Notes under the pieces: generated by a model
Told to the model about the DNA's origin: nothing
Database searches by the model: none
The model's input: only the letters and a program-made list of their open reading frames with translations
Position numbers and translations under genes: made by a program
Shown: one piece after another, positions 32,801-45,754 of the stretch
Layout: the number at the start of each line of letters is the position of its first letter
Position numbering within the stretch: position 1 is the first letter of the stretch
Source: Ipomoea triloba
Lineage: Eukaryota > Streptophyta > Magnoliopsida > Solanales > Convolvulaceae
Assembly: GCF_003576645.1 (NCBI RefSeq)
Contig: NC_044918.1
Coordinates: 27,234,167 to 27,298,166 of the forward strand
DNA length: 64,000 bases
Direction of reading: 5' to 3'

Positions 32801-33645
32801 TGAGCAGAGTTTTGAGGAGGAAAGTGTTTCGTAGGTGTATTTTGTGTAGCTTGTAATTGTAAATCAGCTGCTCACCAACGAATTTATAGTAGAGGATGGG
32901 ATGATAGCATTAAATCTAGCATTTAATTTCCCATGTGTATCCTTTCCTCCACTAGCGAAATATTAACACCTACTAACTAATCCACTAACAAGAATTAACT
33001 CTTAAATGATGATTGGAATTAATAGATTTAATTCCGTAATGCCAAGAGTCATTTCTTTCACTAGATCCAGTAGGTGAACGGTCGCAGTTAGAGAGGCCAC
33101 CAGAGTTGCGGTACGAGACATCGTACCAGTCTGCGTACCTTCGAGACGTCAGCACTGGTTCGAGACATCAAGCAGTGCAAGCTGCGAGACATCGTAGAGG
33201 TCCGCGAGGCATCGGACGTGCGCGCCAACTCGAGCTGCGCGACATTGTACTCGCACGTGAGAGGTCGACTCCGTTAGCGAGACATCGAACTACCTCTAAA
33301 ATGTGGCATAACTTATGCCCGCAAGGCGGGACGACATTCGTGCCCGCAAGTGCCGGCATACACGAGTCAAGCTTTTTTCAGGCTTAGTTTGGGATTTGAT
33401 TTGCACCCCCCCCCCCTGCGCGTGAGAGAAGGCCTCTATGCCATACAAGCCAATTAGCTTTAAAAAGCTTCTTGTCTATATAGTGGTGCAAATATTCATT
33501 CCCAACCAATGTGGGACAAAGCTACATAAGCTTTTCCACACTTGAATTCCATCTCAAATGGGTCTAGTTTGAAAATCAATTTCTCATTTACCCATTATAC
33601 ATTTTGAGCGTATAATATATCGATCTCTTTATCTAAGAATGAAGA
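32801..33645 (-). mobile_element. 3' LTR of the Ty1/copia element
   Basis: Matches 38993-39938 apart from scattered changes and about 100 bp missing near 33295. Contains many GAGACATC words. Ends are approximate because no target duplication was recognised. Confidence 0.85.
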
Positions 33646-34332
33646 ACCCGAATCCACTTTGACCCGACCCATATCGGATGTTGACACCACATATATTTAT
33701 ACCACAAAATGGACACTTAAAATGCCATTTTTGTGCTATTTTCCAACAATCCCCCACATGAATGAAAAAAATAATTTTCAAGGGAATTTTGAAATCGGAA
33801 ACAACTGCGTTCAACGGTTGATTCCTGCATAGTTGAGGTAGGTGTAACCCTTTGAACCTTGCCTCGTGAGATCTATATACTCCACTGGCTGTACGGTAGA
33901 ACGCGTTGTCTTTGAACCGACTGCCGTTTGTGTAGACATTGACAAATCTCACACAGAACCTTCCAACCACGTTTTGTTCTCATGACTATGCCCATTTTGG
34001 TCGTGGGACACCGTTCCTGATTCTGCAAGAGTTTCTAAAGAATTAAGCCCCTTCAATTCTCCTTTGAAGCGACCCTCACTTCTCTCTAACATAGGTGATT
34101 CTTTCTCAAGTTTCCCGCAACTCAACATATGTCAATTGACATTGCATACATAGCACATGTCAAATAACAATTGAATCATTAAAGCACTAGTGTGCTAGCC
34201 TCAATCGGGAGTCACTGTTTTAACGAGGAGTGGTAGGGAGTCCGGAGACCCCCACAGTGACATGCTATTCCATAATTTAGTAGTCCCATTGAACCTAGGT
34301 GCCAGCTTGGTTGGGTATCCACTATGGAATTT

Positions 34333-37185
34333 TTAGTCCAAGGGCTTTAGAACCATTCCTCGTGCCAACTTCTCGACAACTTCTTTGCTCAACCCTTTGG
34401 TTAGCGGATCTGCTATATTGTCTATTGACCTGACGAAGTCAATCGAGACAACACTAGTTGCGAGGAGTTGTTTAATGGTGTTATGTCTACGACGCATATG
34501 TTTGGACTTACCATTATAAATCTGACTCCGTACTCTCCCAATTGTTGCTGGACTATCACAATGCACACAAATTGGAGGTACATGTCTTTCCCAACTAGGA
34601 ATATCTTCCAAAAAATGGCATAGCCATTCAACCTCTTCACAGCACTTGTCCTAGGCAATCATTTCTAATACCATTGTGGACCTTGCAATTACTGTTTGCT
34701 TGGAAGATTTCCATGCAACGGCTGCACCGGCTAGTGTAAACACATAACCACTCGTGGATTTAGAATCCTTAATGTCAGATATCCAGCTAGCATCGCTATA
34801 CCCTTCAAGTACAGCAGGATATCTTACATAGTGCAGTCCGAGATCACGAGTATACCTTAAGTATCTCATAACCCTTACTATTGCCTTCCAGTGAATCACA
34901 CCGGGATTGCTAGTATACCTACTAAGTTTACTAACCGCAAAGGCAATATTCGGCCTAGTACAACTCATAAGATACATCAAGCTACCAATAACCCGAGCAT
35001 ATTCTACTTGAGAGATACACTCTCCGTGGTTCTTGGTTAGTTGAACATTTGTATCAAATGGTGTTTTGGCCAATTGATTATCATCCTTGTTGAATTTTTC
35101 AAGGATTTTATCAACATAATGAGATTGGCTCAACACAAGACCATCAGGTCTTTTAATGATCTTAATCCCGAGGATTAAATCAGCCAAACCCATATCCTTC
35201 ATGTCAAATCTTGCATTTAACATGTTCTTGGTAGACTTGATCATTCGATCATTACTACCAACGATAAGTATATCGTCCACGTATAAACAAAGAATGACAT
35301 AGCCATCTACTGTTTCCTTAACGTAGATACATTTGTCGCTTTCATTTATTTTAAACCCATTAGTTAACATTGAGTGGTCAAACTTCTCATGCCATTGCTT
35401 AGGCGTTTGTTTCAAACCATAGAGTGATTTAACTAATTTACACACTTTCTGTTCTTGGCCCGGAACCACAAACCCTTCGGGTTGGTCCATATAGATTTCC
35501 TCATCTAACTCGCCATTTAAGAAAGCTGTTTTCACATCCATTTGATGAACTTCCAAATTCCGCAATGTGGCTATGGCAAGGATCATCCTAATGGAGTTTA
35601 TTCTCGTTACAGGAGAATACGTATCGAAGTAATCAAGGCCTTCTCGTTGCATGTAACCCTGGATTACAAGTCTAGCCTTATACTTCTCGATGGAACCATT
35701 CGGTTTCATTTTCCTTTTAAAGACCCACTTGGATCCTAAAGGTTTACAACCTAGAGGAAGATCAACAAGTTCCCAAGTGTGATTCTGTAGGATCGAATCC
35801 ACTTCACTTTTGATTGCTTCCTTCCACATTAGACCCTCCGTAGAAGTCACAGCTTCTTTATAAGTCCGAGGTTCGTTTTCTATCAAACAAGAGAGAAAAT
35901 CCGGTTCATTTTCTATCAAACAAATTAGAGTATTCGAATCATACTCTAACAAGTAAGTCAGAAAATCTGGACCAAATGATTTTTCAACTCTCGCCCGTTT
36001 GCTACGTCTCGGCTCGAGCTCGAGTACTTCCTTAGAATGCCCACCATCATTATCCATAGTACCATCAACCTCTCGAAGTGATGTACCTGGTCTGTCGACC
36101 TCTCGAAGTGACATAGTTGGTCCGTCAACCTCTCGAAGTGACACACTTGGTATGTCGACCTTTCGAAGTGACGTACTTGGTCTGTCAACCTCTCGAAGTG
36201 ACGTACTAGGCCTGTCAACCTCTCGAAGTAACGTACTTGGTCTCTCATAAGACCTACAAGCAAATACATTTTCAAAGAAGCTTGCATTCCTTGATTCAAT
36301 TATAGTATTCTTATGTACATCCGGATTATGGGACTCATGTACTAAGAACCGATAAGCACTACTATTATGTGCATATCCAATAAAGATACAATCCACCGTC
36401 TTTAGACCTATCTTTATTTTCTTAGGTGTTGGAACCAAAACTTTGGCAAGACACCCCCACAATTTGAGGTATTGGTAGGAAGGTTTCCTACCTTTCCACA
36501 GCTCATAAGGGGTCTTATCGAGCTTCTTGTGAGGTACCTTATTCAAAAGGTAATTACTTGTCAAAATCGCCTCACCCCACATGCTTTGAGGTAGGCCCGA
36601 ACTTATAAGCATCGCATTCATCATCTCTTTCAATGTACGATTCTTACGTTCGGCAACACCATTCGATTGAGGTGTATAAGGTGCAGTACGCTCGTGTATT
36701 ATTCCAACACTCGCACAGAAGTAATCGAGAGGTACTTCGTACTCACCACCTTTATCGCTTCTAACCTTTTTAATCTTTCGATTAAGTTGGTTTTCCACTT
36801 CATCCTTATAAAGAATGAACTTTTGGTTGGCTTCGTCTTTGCTCTTTAGCAAATACACATAGCAAAATCGTGTGCAATCATCGATAAACGTGATAAAGTA
36901 CTTATTACCACCTCTCGTTTGAATCGATGTAAAATCGCACAAATCGCTATGTACCAAAGCTAGTGGCTCAGTCTCCCTTTCAACCGATTTGAATGGAGCT
37001 TTAGTTAGTTTTGCCTCAACACAAATTTCACACTTATTTGCATTAACTTGAAATGTAGGGATATGGTTCATGCTAATTAATCTACGCATAGAATTAAAAT
37101 TAACATGACCTAGTCTACCATGCAACAAATTGGAACACTCAAGCAAGTAAACAGAATTAACTTTGCTTTTATTGATAATCGGCAT
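34333..37185 (-). pseudogene. Copia pol: integrase, reverse transcriptase, RNase H
   Basis: The first 844 codons are open, then a TAG at 34651 interrupts the frame, which continues to about 34333. Order: GAG-pre-integrase (HGRLGHVNF), integrase core ([28 protein letters not shown] supply the acidic triad), low-complexity linker with repeated [10 protein letters not shown] units, reverse transcriptase ([33 protein letters not shown] active site), RNase H ([11 protein letters not shown]), and C-terminal SKHMRRRHN and IADPLTKGLS motifs. These proteins copy and integrate the element in cytoplasmic particles and nucleus. The truncation of RNase H plus the upstream frameshift make it inactive. Confidence 0.93.
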
Positions 37186-38426
37186 TACATTGAGCTTAAA
37201 AACCCGTCAAGTACATACCCTTTACCAACAAACATCCCTAATTTCGACAAAACTACTTTATCTAATTCAAAGACCATCTTGAATCCATGTTTGTTCAACA
37301 ATGAGCCAGAAACAAGATTCTTCCTAAGGTCCGGAATGTACAACACGTTATTTAATGTTAGTTTCTTCCCGGAAGTCATCTTCAGAATCACCTTGCCCAC
37401 GCCCTCAATATTGGACTGAGCAGAGTTTCCCATCCAGACCTTTTCACCCTCAATGGCTTCAAAGGTACTGAACATACCCCGGTTGCAACATAGATGCCTT
37501 GTTGCACCAGTGTCAATGAACCATTCGCGTGGGTTGGAACCCACCAGGTTCACCTCGGTGACCATAGCCGAGAGGCTAATCTCAGCCACCTTTTGGCTCA
37601 TATCACCAACCAAGTTGGCTTCAGAACCCTTGTTCTTTTTCTTTGGAGCCTTGCACTCCATGGACTTGTGGCCCAACTTGCCACAATTGTAGCATTTCCC
37701 TTGGAACTTGCTCTTGGAAACACCACCTTTCGGACCCAGTTTTTTCTTGCCCTTCTTAGCATTCTTGGAGCTTTGCCCGTGCTCCACCACGTTGGCTTTG
37801 GCACCCCCCACGAGAAGTCCTCTTCCGTCACTGGTCCTATTCCCTTCCTCGACTTGGAGTCACTGGATCAGGTCCTCAAGGCTCATCTCCTTTCGCTTGT
37901 GCTTCAGGTAATTCTTGAAGTCCTTCCATCTTGGAGGCAACAAGTGGATCATGGACGTCACTTGGAAGGCTTCACTAATCGGCATGCCCTCGTCACGAAT
38001 CTCGTCAAAGAGCAATTGCAACTCTTCAACTTGACTCAACACGGTCTTTGAATCCACCATTTTGAAATCAAACAACCTGCCAACAACAAAATTCTTTGCC
38101 CCAGCATCCTCGCTTCAGTACTTGTGGTCCAAAGCTTCCCACAGTGCCTTAGCTGTGCTTATCTTGCGATAAACATCATACAGGGAATCACACAGCCCAT
38201 TCAGAATGTAGTTGCGGCAAAGGAAGTCAGAATCCTTCCAAAGCGCAACTGCCATTACTGACTGAACATCCTGTTCCTTTAACTCAGGAACCTTCTCGGT
38301 CAATAACCTTGACAAGCTGAGAGTAGCAAGGTAAAACAACATCTTTTGCTGCCACCTCTTAAAGAATGATCCCGTAAACTTGTCCGGTTTTTCAGCCGAA
38401 CCACTTGGTACCGTAGGTACCCTCAT
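37185..38426 (-). pseudogene. Copia gag (UBN2-type) and protease
   Basis: The frame starts near 38426 with a UBN2/gag-like region (FFKRWQQKMLFYL, ALWEALDHKY), meets TGA at 38115-38117, continues (SKTVLSQVEELQ, LPPRWKDFKNYL), meets TGA at 37860-37862, then has a CCHC zinc knuckle ([14 protein letters not shown]) and the aspartic protease motif [12 protein letters not shown]. It loses the pol frame in a T run at about 37195. Gag forms the particle and the protease processes the polyprotein. Confidence 0.9.
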
Positions 38427-38992
38427 CGTGAGGATATACCCCTCCGAATTGACACCCCCTTATGAACCTACGTTCACTGGTGCCTGGCAATGTGCAACTT
38501 GGTTGCCGTTCCCCCCACTGTTGTTTTCGACAACATTAGGATTTTCATCCCCAAGGTTGGCTACTGGCAACACGTTTTCCATTTCTTTCCAAAAATCCGA
38601 GAGTTAGAAGGAGAAGAAGAGATAAGGTTTTAAGATTGTTAGAAATCTGACAATCGGAAATACAAAGAAATTGGAAAACAACGACAAAACAAATTACAAG
38701 GAAAGGAGAAATAATCCACGTAGGATTAAACAGTTACAAATGAAGAAGGAACCACGTTGGGTTGAGTGGCCTTGGAAGAAGACGGGGTGAACCAGACGAA
38801 CTTGGGGCGGTTGTAAGTACGAGTCGCATTGCCACTTTCCTTAAAACCTTATTTACCGCTTCCCAGGGTGCTGGAACGTTGCGGTGTAGGTTTCCCAGGA
38901 TAAAACGTACTACGACTCCTGCGTTTGAGCACACAAACTTGGAGCCCGGCGAACTAAACCGTGCGATGAACGCAGATGGCTTGAAGGAAAGG
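38427..38992 (-). other. Copia leader between 5' LTR and gag
   Basis: Non-coding on the minus strand apart from the likely gag start region (a MENVLPVAN-like start near 38582). No standard Met-tRNA primer site was seen next to the LTR. Confidence 0.5.
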
Positions 38993-39938
38993 ATGAGCAG
39001 AGTTTTGAGGACGAAAGTGTTTCGTAGGTGTGTTCTGTGTAGCTTGTACTTGTAAATCAGCTGCTCACCAACGAATTTATAGTAGAGGATGGGATCATAG
39101 CATTAAATCTGGCATTTAATTTCCCATGTGTAACCTTTCCTCCACTAGCGAAATATTAACACCCACTAACTAATCCATTAACAAGAATTAACTTTGAAAT
39201 GATGATTGGAATTAATAGATTTAATTCCGTAATGCCAAGAGTCATTTCTTTCACTGGATCCAATAGGTGAACGGTCGCAGTTAGAGAGGTCACCGGAGTC
39301 GCGGTACGAGACATCGTTCTAGTCTGCGTACCTTCGAGACATCAGCGCTGGTTTGAGACATCAAGCAGTGCAAGCTGCGAGACATCGCAGAGGTCCGCGA
39401 GACATCGGACGCGCGCGCCAACCCGGGCTGCGCGACATCGCACTCGCATGCGAGAGGTCGACTCCGTCCGCGAGACATCGAACTACCTCTCAAGAGGTCA
39501 GTTCATTTGATGTCTCGAACGAGATCAGTTGTCTCGAACTTCTGATCTCTTGTGGTCTGAGATGGAAAACTAGTTCGAAAATGTGGCATAACTTATGCAT
39601 ACAAGGCCAGCCAATTTCCGGACGACATTCGTGCCCGCAGGTGCCGGCGTACACGAGTCAAGCCTTTTTCAGGCTCAGTTTGGGATTTGATTTGCATCCC
39701 CCCCTACGCGTGAGAGAGGGCCACTATACCATACAAGTCAATTAGCTTTAAAAAGCTTCTTGTATTTATAGTGGTGCAAATATTCATTCCCAACCAATGT
39801 GGGACAAAGCTACATAAGCTTTTCCACACTTGAATTCCATCTCAAATGGGTCTAGTTTAAAAATCAATTTCTCATTCACCCATTATCCATTTTGAGCGTA
39901 TAATATATCGATCTCTTCGTCTAAGAACGAAGAACCCA
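38993..39938 (-). mobile_element. 5' LTR of the Ty1/copia element
   Basis: Starts TGAGCAGAGTTTTGAGG on the plus strand and contains the extra roughly 100 bp segment missing from the other LTR. GAGACATCG words are repeated many times between 39300 and 39480. Confidence 0.85.
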
Positions 39939-39939
39939 A

Positions 39940-40147
39940 ATTAAATGATGTCGAGTTTTGCGTAAGAATCTAAGTTATATGCAATTGATGTCTATACTAT
40001 CATGTATACGTCGGTTCACCAATTGATGTTTATACTATCATATATATGTTGGTTATAAAAAAAAACTAACGTACAACTGTTGTCTAATTTTTATTTTTTT
40101 TTATAAAAATTACAATAGTTGTTGGTTTTACCTTAAAAGTAACTTTT

Positions 40148-40182
<35 letters not shown>

Positions 40183-40556
40183 ACACACTACCTCAACGAT
40201 TCGATTTCGGCATGCATTTCTTCTAGGTTCTTCTCTAACGATTCAACATGAGAGTCAATTCGCGTATTGGTCATTGCGCGGTAGGTCAGACCAATTTGTT
40301 AGAGAAAAGAAGAAGGAGGTATTTTTTTATTGGCTGTAAACTAAGAAAAAAGAGACAAACAGGAAGTTACAAGACTTTCCCTAACAAGAGATTTAGACTC
40401 ATGTTCAACAAGAGTTTTAGACTCTTGCCTAACTACTAAAACTTGAAGACTAAAGATAAGGGATTCGATGATTTATTCTCATCTAGAGGTTCTAATTTTT
40501 AGTGTCAGGAAATAAATAATTATAGAAAAGGAAATGATTGTTCATATGATTGTTCC

Positions 40557-40606
<50 letters not shown>

Positions 40607-40800
40607 GCAACGTCAATTTTGCTTAAGAACTGACGTTGTTTATTTAAAAAAAAAAAATAATAATAATAATACAATAGGTGTCAGTTTTACATTAGAATCG
40701 ATCTATATTGTATTTATAAATAAATGATGTCGGGTTCTACGTAACAACTGATGTTGAATGTATATAAAATTTGGAGAATATGTTAATTTAAGAAACAATA
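39940..40800. other. DNA-transposon-like subterminal repeats and microsatellites
   Basis: Repeated GATGTC.GTTTTACGTAA and CAATTGATGTCTATACTATCAT words, and a stretch pairing GACGTCAATTTTGC-type and GCAACGTC text, resemble CACTA subterminal regions. Includes (ATC)n at about 40150-40181 and (AAT)n at about 40555-40605. Termini not found. No gene. Confidence 0.45.
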
Positions 40801-43800
40801 GGTGATACTAATTCTATAATATTTATAAAGTCAATGAGCATAAATATTACTCATTGCTTAGTTCGTTTCATTCCAAGAAAAATTCATTTTGAAACTGTGC
40901 GTCTATTTCATTTTTTCTGTAGCTACGAGAAAATATCAATTAAATCAACTTTGATATAGGTAGAATAGGACCTGATTTATTGTGTATGAGTTTTCACCAA
41001 TGTCAAAGATTTTATATGGTCACCTTGTGTAATATGAACTGATCTCGGGAGATTATCATCTTTCACCTCACTTAATATAAGGAAATGCAAAAGAAGTTAT
41101 TAATCAATTTTGCATTTTAAAACAACATTTCAACAACTATTTTAGTTTAAAGATAAGCTTACCTATAAACTATATCAACATATGTAGATTTTAGACTAAA
41201 AATCCTTCTTCTTTTGTTTGGAGTCCAGTAAGAATATTATTAGGATTAAAGCATGTTGCAAAGCAAACCTGCCCATGAGAAATGACATTATATCCCAACC
41301 GATGAATTAACCATTGCAGAACATATGCCATACATTAACAAGCCATTCTCTGAATATCTAAAGGGATAATGAAACTGCAAATGTAAGAAAACTTGATGGG
41401 AAGAAGGAAACTAACAGATGTCGCCAATGAGGAGCATCTTTATAAAATAATCTTTGTCCGCTCGAGTCCTAATCGGTGGAGCTGTCATCTTTTGTCTTCA
41501 ATTCGTTCCTGTACGTATTTATACGAATGTGATTTCAATCAACGATGTATAACCCTTAAAATTCGCCCCTACAATTTCAAAATCCTTAAAGTAACATTTA
41601 TAAACAAAGTAACGTACAAATGTCGTCATTTTTTTTTATCAATTTACATGATGAAATTAACTCTTTAATTAATCCATTTTAAAAATTTGTAGAATGAGAT
41701 CAAAATTCTTAATTATAAACTCTCACTAAAAATTTTATATAGATGTGATGGTGAAGGAGGTCCCTAAGCTTATTTAAGTGTGTTATTTTTTCATTTTTGA
41801 AATCAATTAAAATGTATTTTACATTGATGCGCAAAATGTTTTGTGAAGAACTTCATTTTAAAAAATATAAAATCAAGCAAGTTTTGATGAAAAGTAAAAT
41901 GAAAGTCTTATCAATTCAATTGCAAATTCATTAGATAGTATTGCATATTTACCGGTAAAATGTTCTTTTACCAATGTCAAAGATTTTAAATGGTCACCTT
42001 GTGTAATATTAATTGATCTTAGTAGAGTTGTCAATACGATCCAGGCCGACCCATATGAATTTTTCTGTCACGAGTTGGCGAAAAATGTGTCAGGACGGGG
42101 CAACACGTTTTTCATACGAATTGGGAAAATTTCAATCCAACCCGTGGTTTACGGGCTGACAGGCTAAATGGGCAAAACCGTAAGCCCGTATTAAATTTAA
42201 AAAAATATTTTAAACGTTTTTTAGAAGGATGTATTTAATTGTTATAATTAATAATTTTTCAAGATTCAACAACCTCACAGTAATAATATAGACACCCTCA
42301 CTGCCTCACAGTCTAACGCAGTAACATCCAATAAGAATTTACAAGTTTCACCAAGATTTAAGAATAACAAAATTAAACAGCCAAATCAATGAAATCATAT
42401 AAGAATAACAAGATTTTTCAGGAGATACCGATGAATAACACTTGGCATCATCCCAATTCACTTCATTTTCTATTAGTTTCTGTTATGTTGTTACTTTCCC
42501 TCCTTTGATTTCTATTTGCTATGTATATAAGACTTCTCCAGTGCTGTAAGTAATCAGATGAATAAGATCATTTTGTCAGTTTTAAGACCTCGCTCTCTTT
42601 TACATAAATTATTCAAGATTCAAGAATAACCACTAACTAATTATTACTTACTAAATAGTAAATACATAAATGTTTCGCGAAAATATAAATTACTAAAAAA
42701 TAAAAAATTAAATGTTCAGCACTCAGTAGTGGCTAGAGGCGATGGTCGAGGAGCAGTCGGCAACCGGCAACCGCCAGTCTGTCACGGAGCAGTGTTTCTC
42801 GTAATCTCGCCTCTTGGTTCTCACGGTCACGGATTAGTGCTGGCGTGCTAGAGTGGAGTCGTGGAAACTGGAGAAGTGGAGGTCGCAGGTTGCAGGACTA
42901 GAGCGGTGCCGCCGTCGTCTTAGCAGTTGTCGCAGGTTGACGTCTGCGGAGGAAAATGGGTGGAAGATTCGTAACATGGTGGATTGCAGATCCTTCTTCT
43001 AGGTAAATAAGAAAAAGTGGAAGATTAGGGGAAATAAGGGAAGGAAAAGCGGAAGAATTAGGGGAAATAAGGGAAGGAAAAGCGGAAGAATTAGCGAAAA
43101 TAGGGAAATTGCATATCCTTCTCCTCGGTAAATAAGAAATAGCTGAAGATTACGGGAAATAAGGGAAGGAAAATGAGTGGACGAAAATGATTTTTTTTTT
43201 ATACTTTAACGGTTCTTTAGTCAATTTTAATAGTAACAGAATATGTTGGATATTCTTGTCCATAAAAATGTAGTATACAACATTAAGAACATAATGTACA
43301 AGAAAGTAAGCAGTTAAAAAACGGACAAAAACCAGGGATATAACTATCATTGAAGCTTATTATGTTTTTAGATTTAACTTCATTTATTACAAAGTTATCA
43401 TTTTTTAAGTTTTAATTTTTTAATCTTTTTATAACTCTTTTTTCATTTTTTGTAAAAATTAAAATATAATAATATTTACTCAATTTGATTTATTTCTTTC
43501 AACCATTATAAAAGATGAAAAATATTATTTTATGAATCGTCACCTTAAATGATTATAAATGTCATACTAGAATTATTTTTAGAATATATTATATTGTCTT
43601 CTTTTTTCTTAAATAAAATATTATTGGTTGTCAAATAAATTTTAATTTTCTATTCAAAAACTATATTGTTTCAATTAGAGTGTACATTTTATTACAAGTT
43701 GATTTATTATGACTTAATTTTTTTCTTTACTCTAAGAATTTAAACGAACAATTTCATTATCTAATAAATCTTAGAGAGAAAAAATTAGTATATAAAAATA

Positions 43801-44423
43801 TTAATGAGAATTCGTAAGATGAGCAGTTCACATATAACGCCAATTGAAGTACAAGTACTCTTCAACGTTATTAGTAAGCCTATTATAGTCATTTCACTTT
43901 TAACAAAAAAAAAAAAGGTTCAATTTTACCGACTTACCATTTTTCATCAAAATCACATTAATAAAGACTTAATTTATTTTAATATAAAAATTTTCCAGAC
44001 ATTATTTTTATTTTCAATCATATTTATCTAAACCAATACTCATCTTTTTTCAATAGATTCGAGGGGATAATACAATGGGGAAATGACTAAAATGGGAATA
44101 AATGTAGATGAGTTGACAAAAATTGGAAGATTTTGAAACTTAGACTAAAGTGGAAAAAGAGCGTTTGGAAGATGTATTTCATGTTAGAAACGCATCTCCC
44201 AAATGCATTTGTTAATTTTTTTTTCTCGCATGTTGACCACAGACGCATTTTATACATGAGACGCAAGTCCCACTTGAGTCTCATCTATAAAAAAATGTTG
44301 GTCAGTTGGGTGAAGGAGTAAGTCTAGAAGGAGGGGGGTGGGGGGGGGGGGAATAGACTCACTAGGGTTTTTGAAAATTTTCGTCACAAGTTAATATCTT
44401 TGAGGATAATAACTTGGTCAGAG
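40800..44423. other. Long AT-rich intergenic region without supported genes
   Basis: No exon-like text recognised. A 50 bp segment (ATGTCAAAGATTTTA.ATGGTCACCTTGTG) occurs at about 40996 and 41963. From 42010 a TAGAGTTGTCAATACG start followed by GGCC-rich text looks like an hAT-type end. 42720-42960 is GC-rich, and 43003-43110 is a tandem GGAAGAATTAGGGGAAATAA array. A G-run lies at 44333-44351. Confidence 0.45.
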
Positions 44424-45749
44424 TGACAGGATTGCGGTATTAGGGTGGTGTGATTCGTCAAAAGATATTTGTGTTAAAACAGAAAGTCTGTAACTCCCCG
44501 AGTTCGGTCTCGAAGGAGGGACGTGGAGGTGTGTCGAATGTTCAGGAGTTTACTTGATTGGATCATGCATGGGATTCGAGTGTGGTGAAGGGTGGAATTG
44601 TGAGTGAGAGTAGTTCATTTGGTTGGTTTGAGTGCAAGAGAGTAGTAAAGTAAAATGGATTTTTTCAAATATGTAAAAGGGGTAGGGATTGGATAGTGTT
44701 CATGGATATTGCATAGTGGAGTGTCTAAGGTCATGGATAGGGATTGCTAGGATATTGGCTATTCAAGAGTGTGTTGTCTTAGTCCTTTTCCACCTTTGTG
44801 TACTAAGGCTTCTTTGACTTAGGAATGCCTTCAAGCATCCAAACTTCTAAGAGGAATTTTATCAAACACTTGAGCTACACACTATCCTACTATTCTTAAG
44901 AAGTCCATAGGAACTATGATTGTGTCAAGCTTCAAATCCTAACTCTAATCAAAGACATGAAAGAGTCAAGAGCTCAATCTCTCATCTAGATTGGCCAAAT
45001 CCAAACAAGATCTCATCAAAACAACAATCAATAGACAAGAATAGGTAATCCATCAACACAAACACATAGATCCAAGATATAGAGATAAGATCATCACACT
45101 AGCAATATTCAATCACACAATCCAAATCCCTAGACTAAACTAGCTACTCATAATATGAAATTCAAGAAAAAGCTAATTTAATCCAAGAACAAGATAACTA
45201 AAATTATAGAAATGAAATAGAAATCACCTAGAGAGAAGATCTTCAGTCCAAGCTTGTTGTCTTGCTACAATAGAGATTGATCTAATCTAAAAACATAGAA
45301 AAATGGAGAAAGTTCTCCAAAGGAAAAACTAAGAAAGGGAAAACTAATTTTCTAGGAACCTCCTTTGAAAATTCATCAAAGGGGTTTAAATAGTCTTCGA
45401 AATGATAACCCTAGTCGAAATTCGCGCATCACCGCCTCCACGCCATCCACACGCGTGTGAGCGTGCGTGGGACGCTACTGGAAAGTTTTCACGCATGCTC
45501 ACACGCGTGTGGCCATCCAGTTTGGTTCTCCGGGGCTCCATTCTTGCCTGGTTCGCTCTTTAAGCTCAACTTTTGCTCCTATTTGCTCTCGGTACTCCTG
45601 TTTTACCTCTTTTAGGCTAAAAGTAGCTTCTGTGTGCAGGTTAGTGATTTTCAAGTATTTATGAGCATAATTCACCATGCAAGGATGCTATAAACGTGAT
45701 AAAACACCCTAAAATGTGCCTGATTTAAGGGTATCTCGGAGTCTTATCA
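44424..45749 (-). mobile_element. Athila-type solo LTR with target duplication CAGAG
   Basis: 1326 bp, starting TGACAGGATTGCGG and ending GAGTCTTATCA on the plus strand. Flanked by CAGAG at 44419-44423 and 45750-45754. Carries the two CACACGCGTGTG palindromes (45448-45459, 45500-45511). No internal region, so a solo LTR. It sits inside a SIRE-like LTR. Confidence 0.9.
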
Positions 45750-45754
45750 CAGAG

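Larger units (their letters stand above)
32801..39938 (-). mobile_element. Ty1/copia retrotransposon, nearly complete but decayed
   Basis: Two LTRs enclose gag, protease, integrase, reverse transcriptase and RNase H in copia order on the minus strand. The coding part has two in-frame TGA codons in gag, a single-base frameshift in a T run near 37195 and an in-frame TAG at 34651-34653. LTR differences plus these lesions indicate an old insertion without autonomous activity. Confidence 0.92.

Noticed and set aside
35542..36250. Plus-strand open frames over the copia pol
   Set aside because: Antisense shadows of the integrase/RT linker; the minus strand carries clear domains.
40150..40181. (ATC)n run considered as part of a CRISPR-like or regulatory repeat
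   Set aside because: Plain trinucleotide microsatellite; no spacers.
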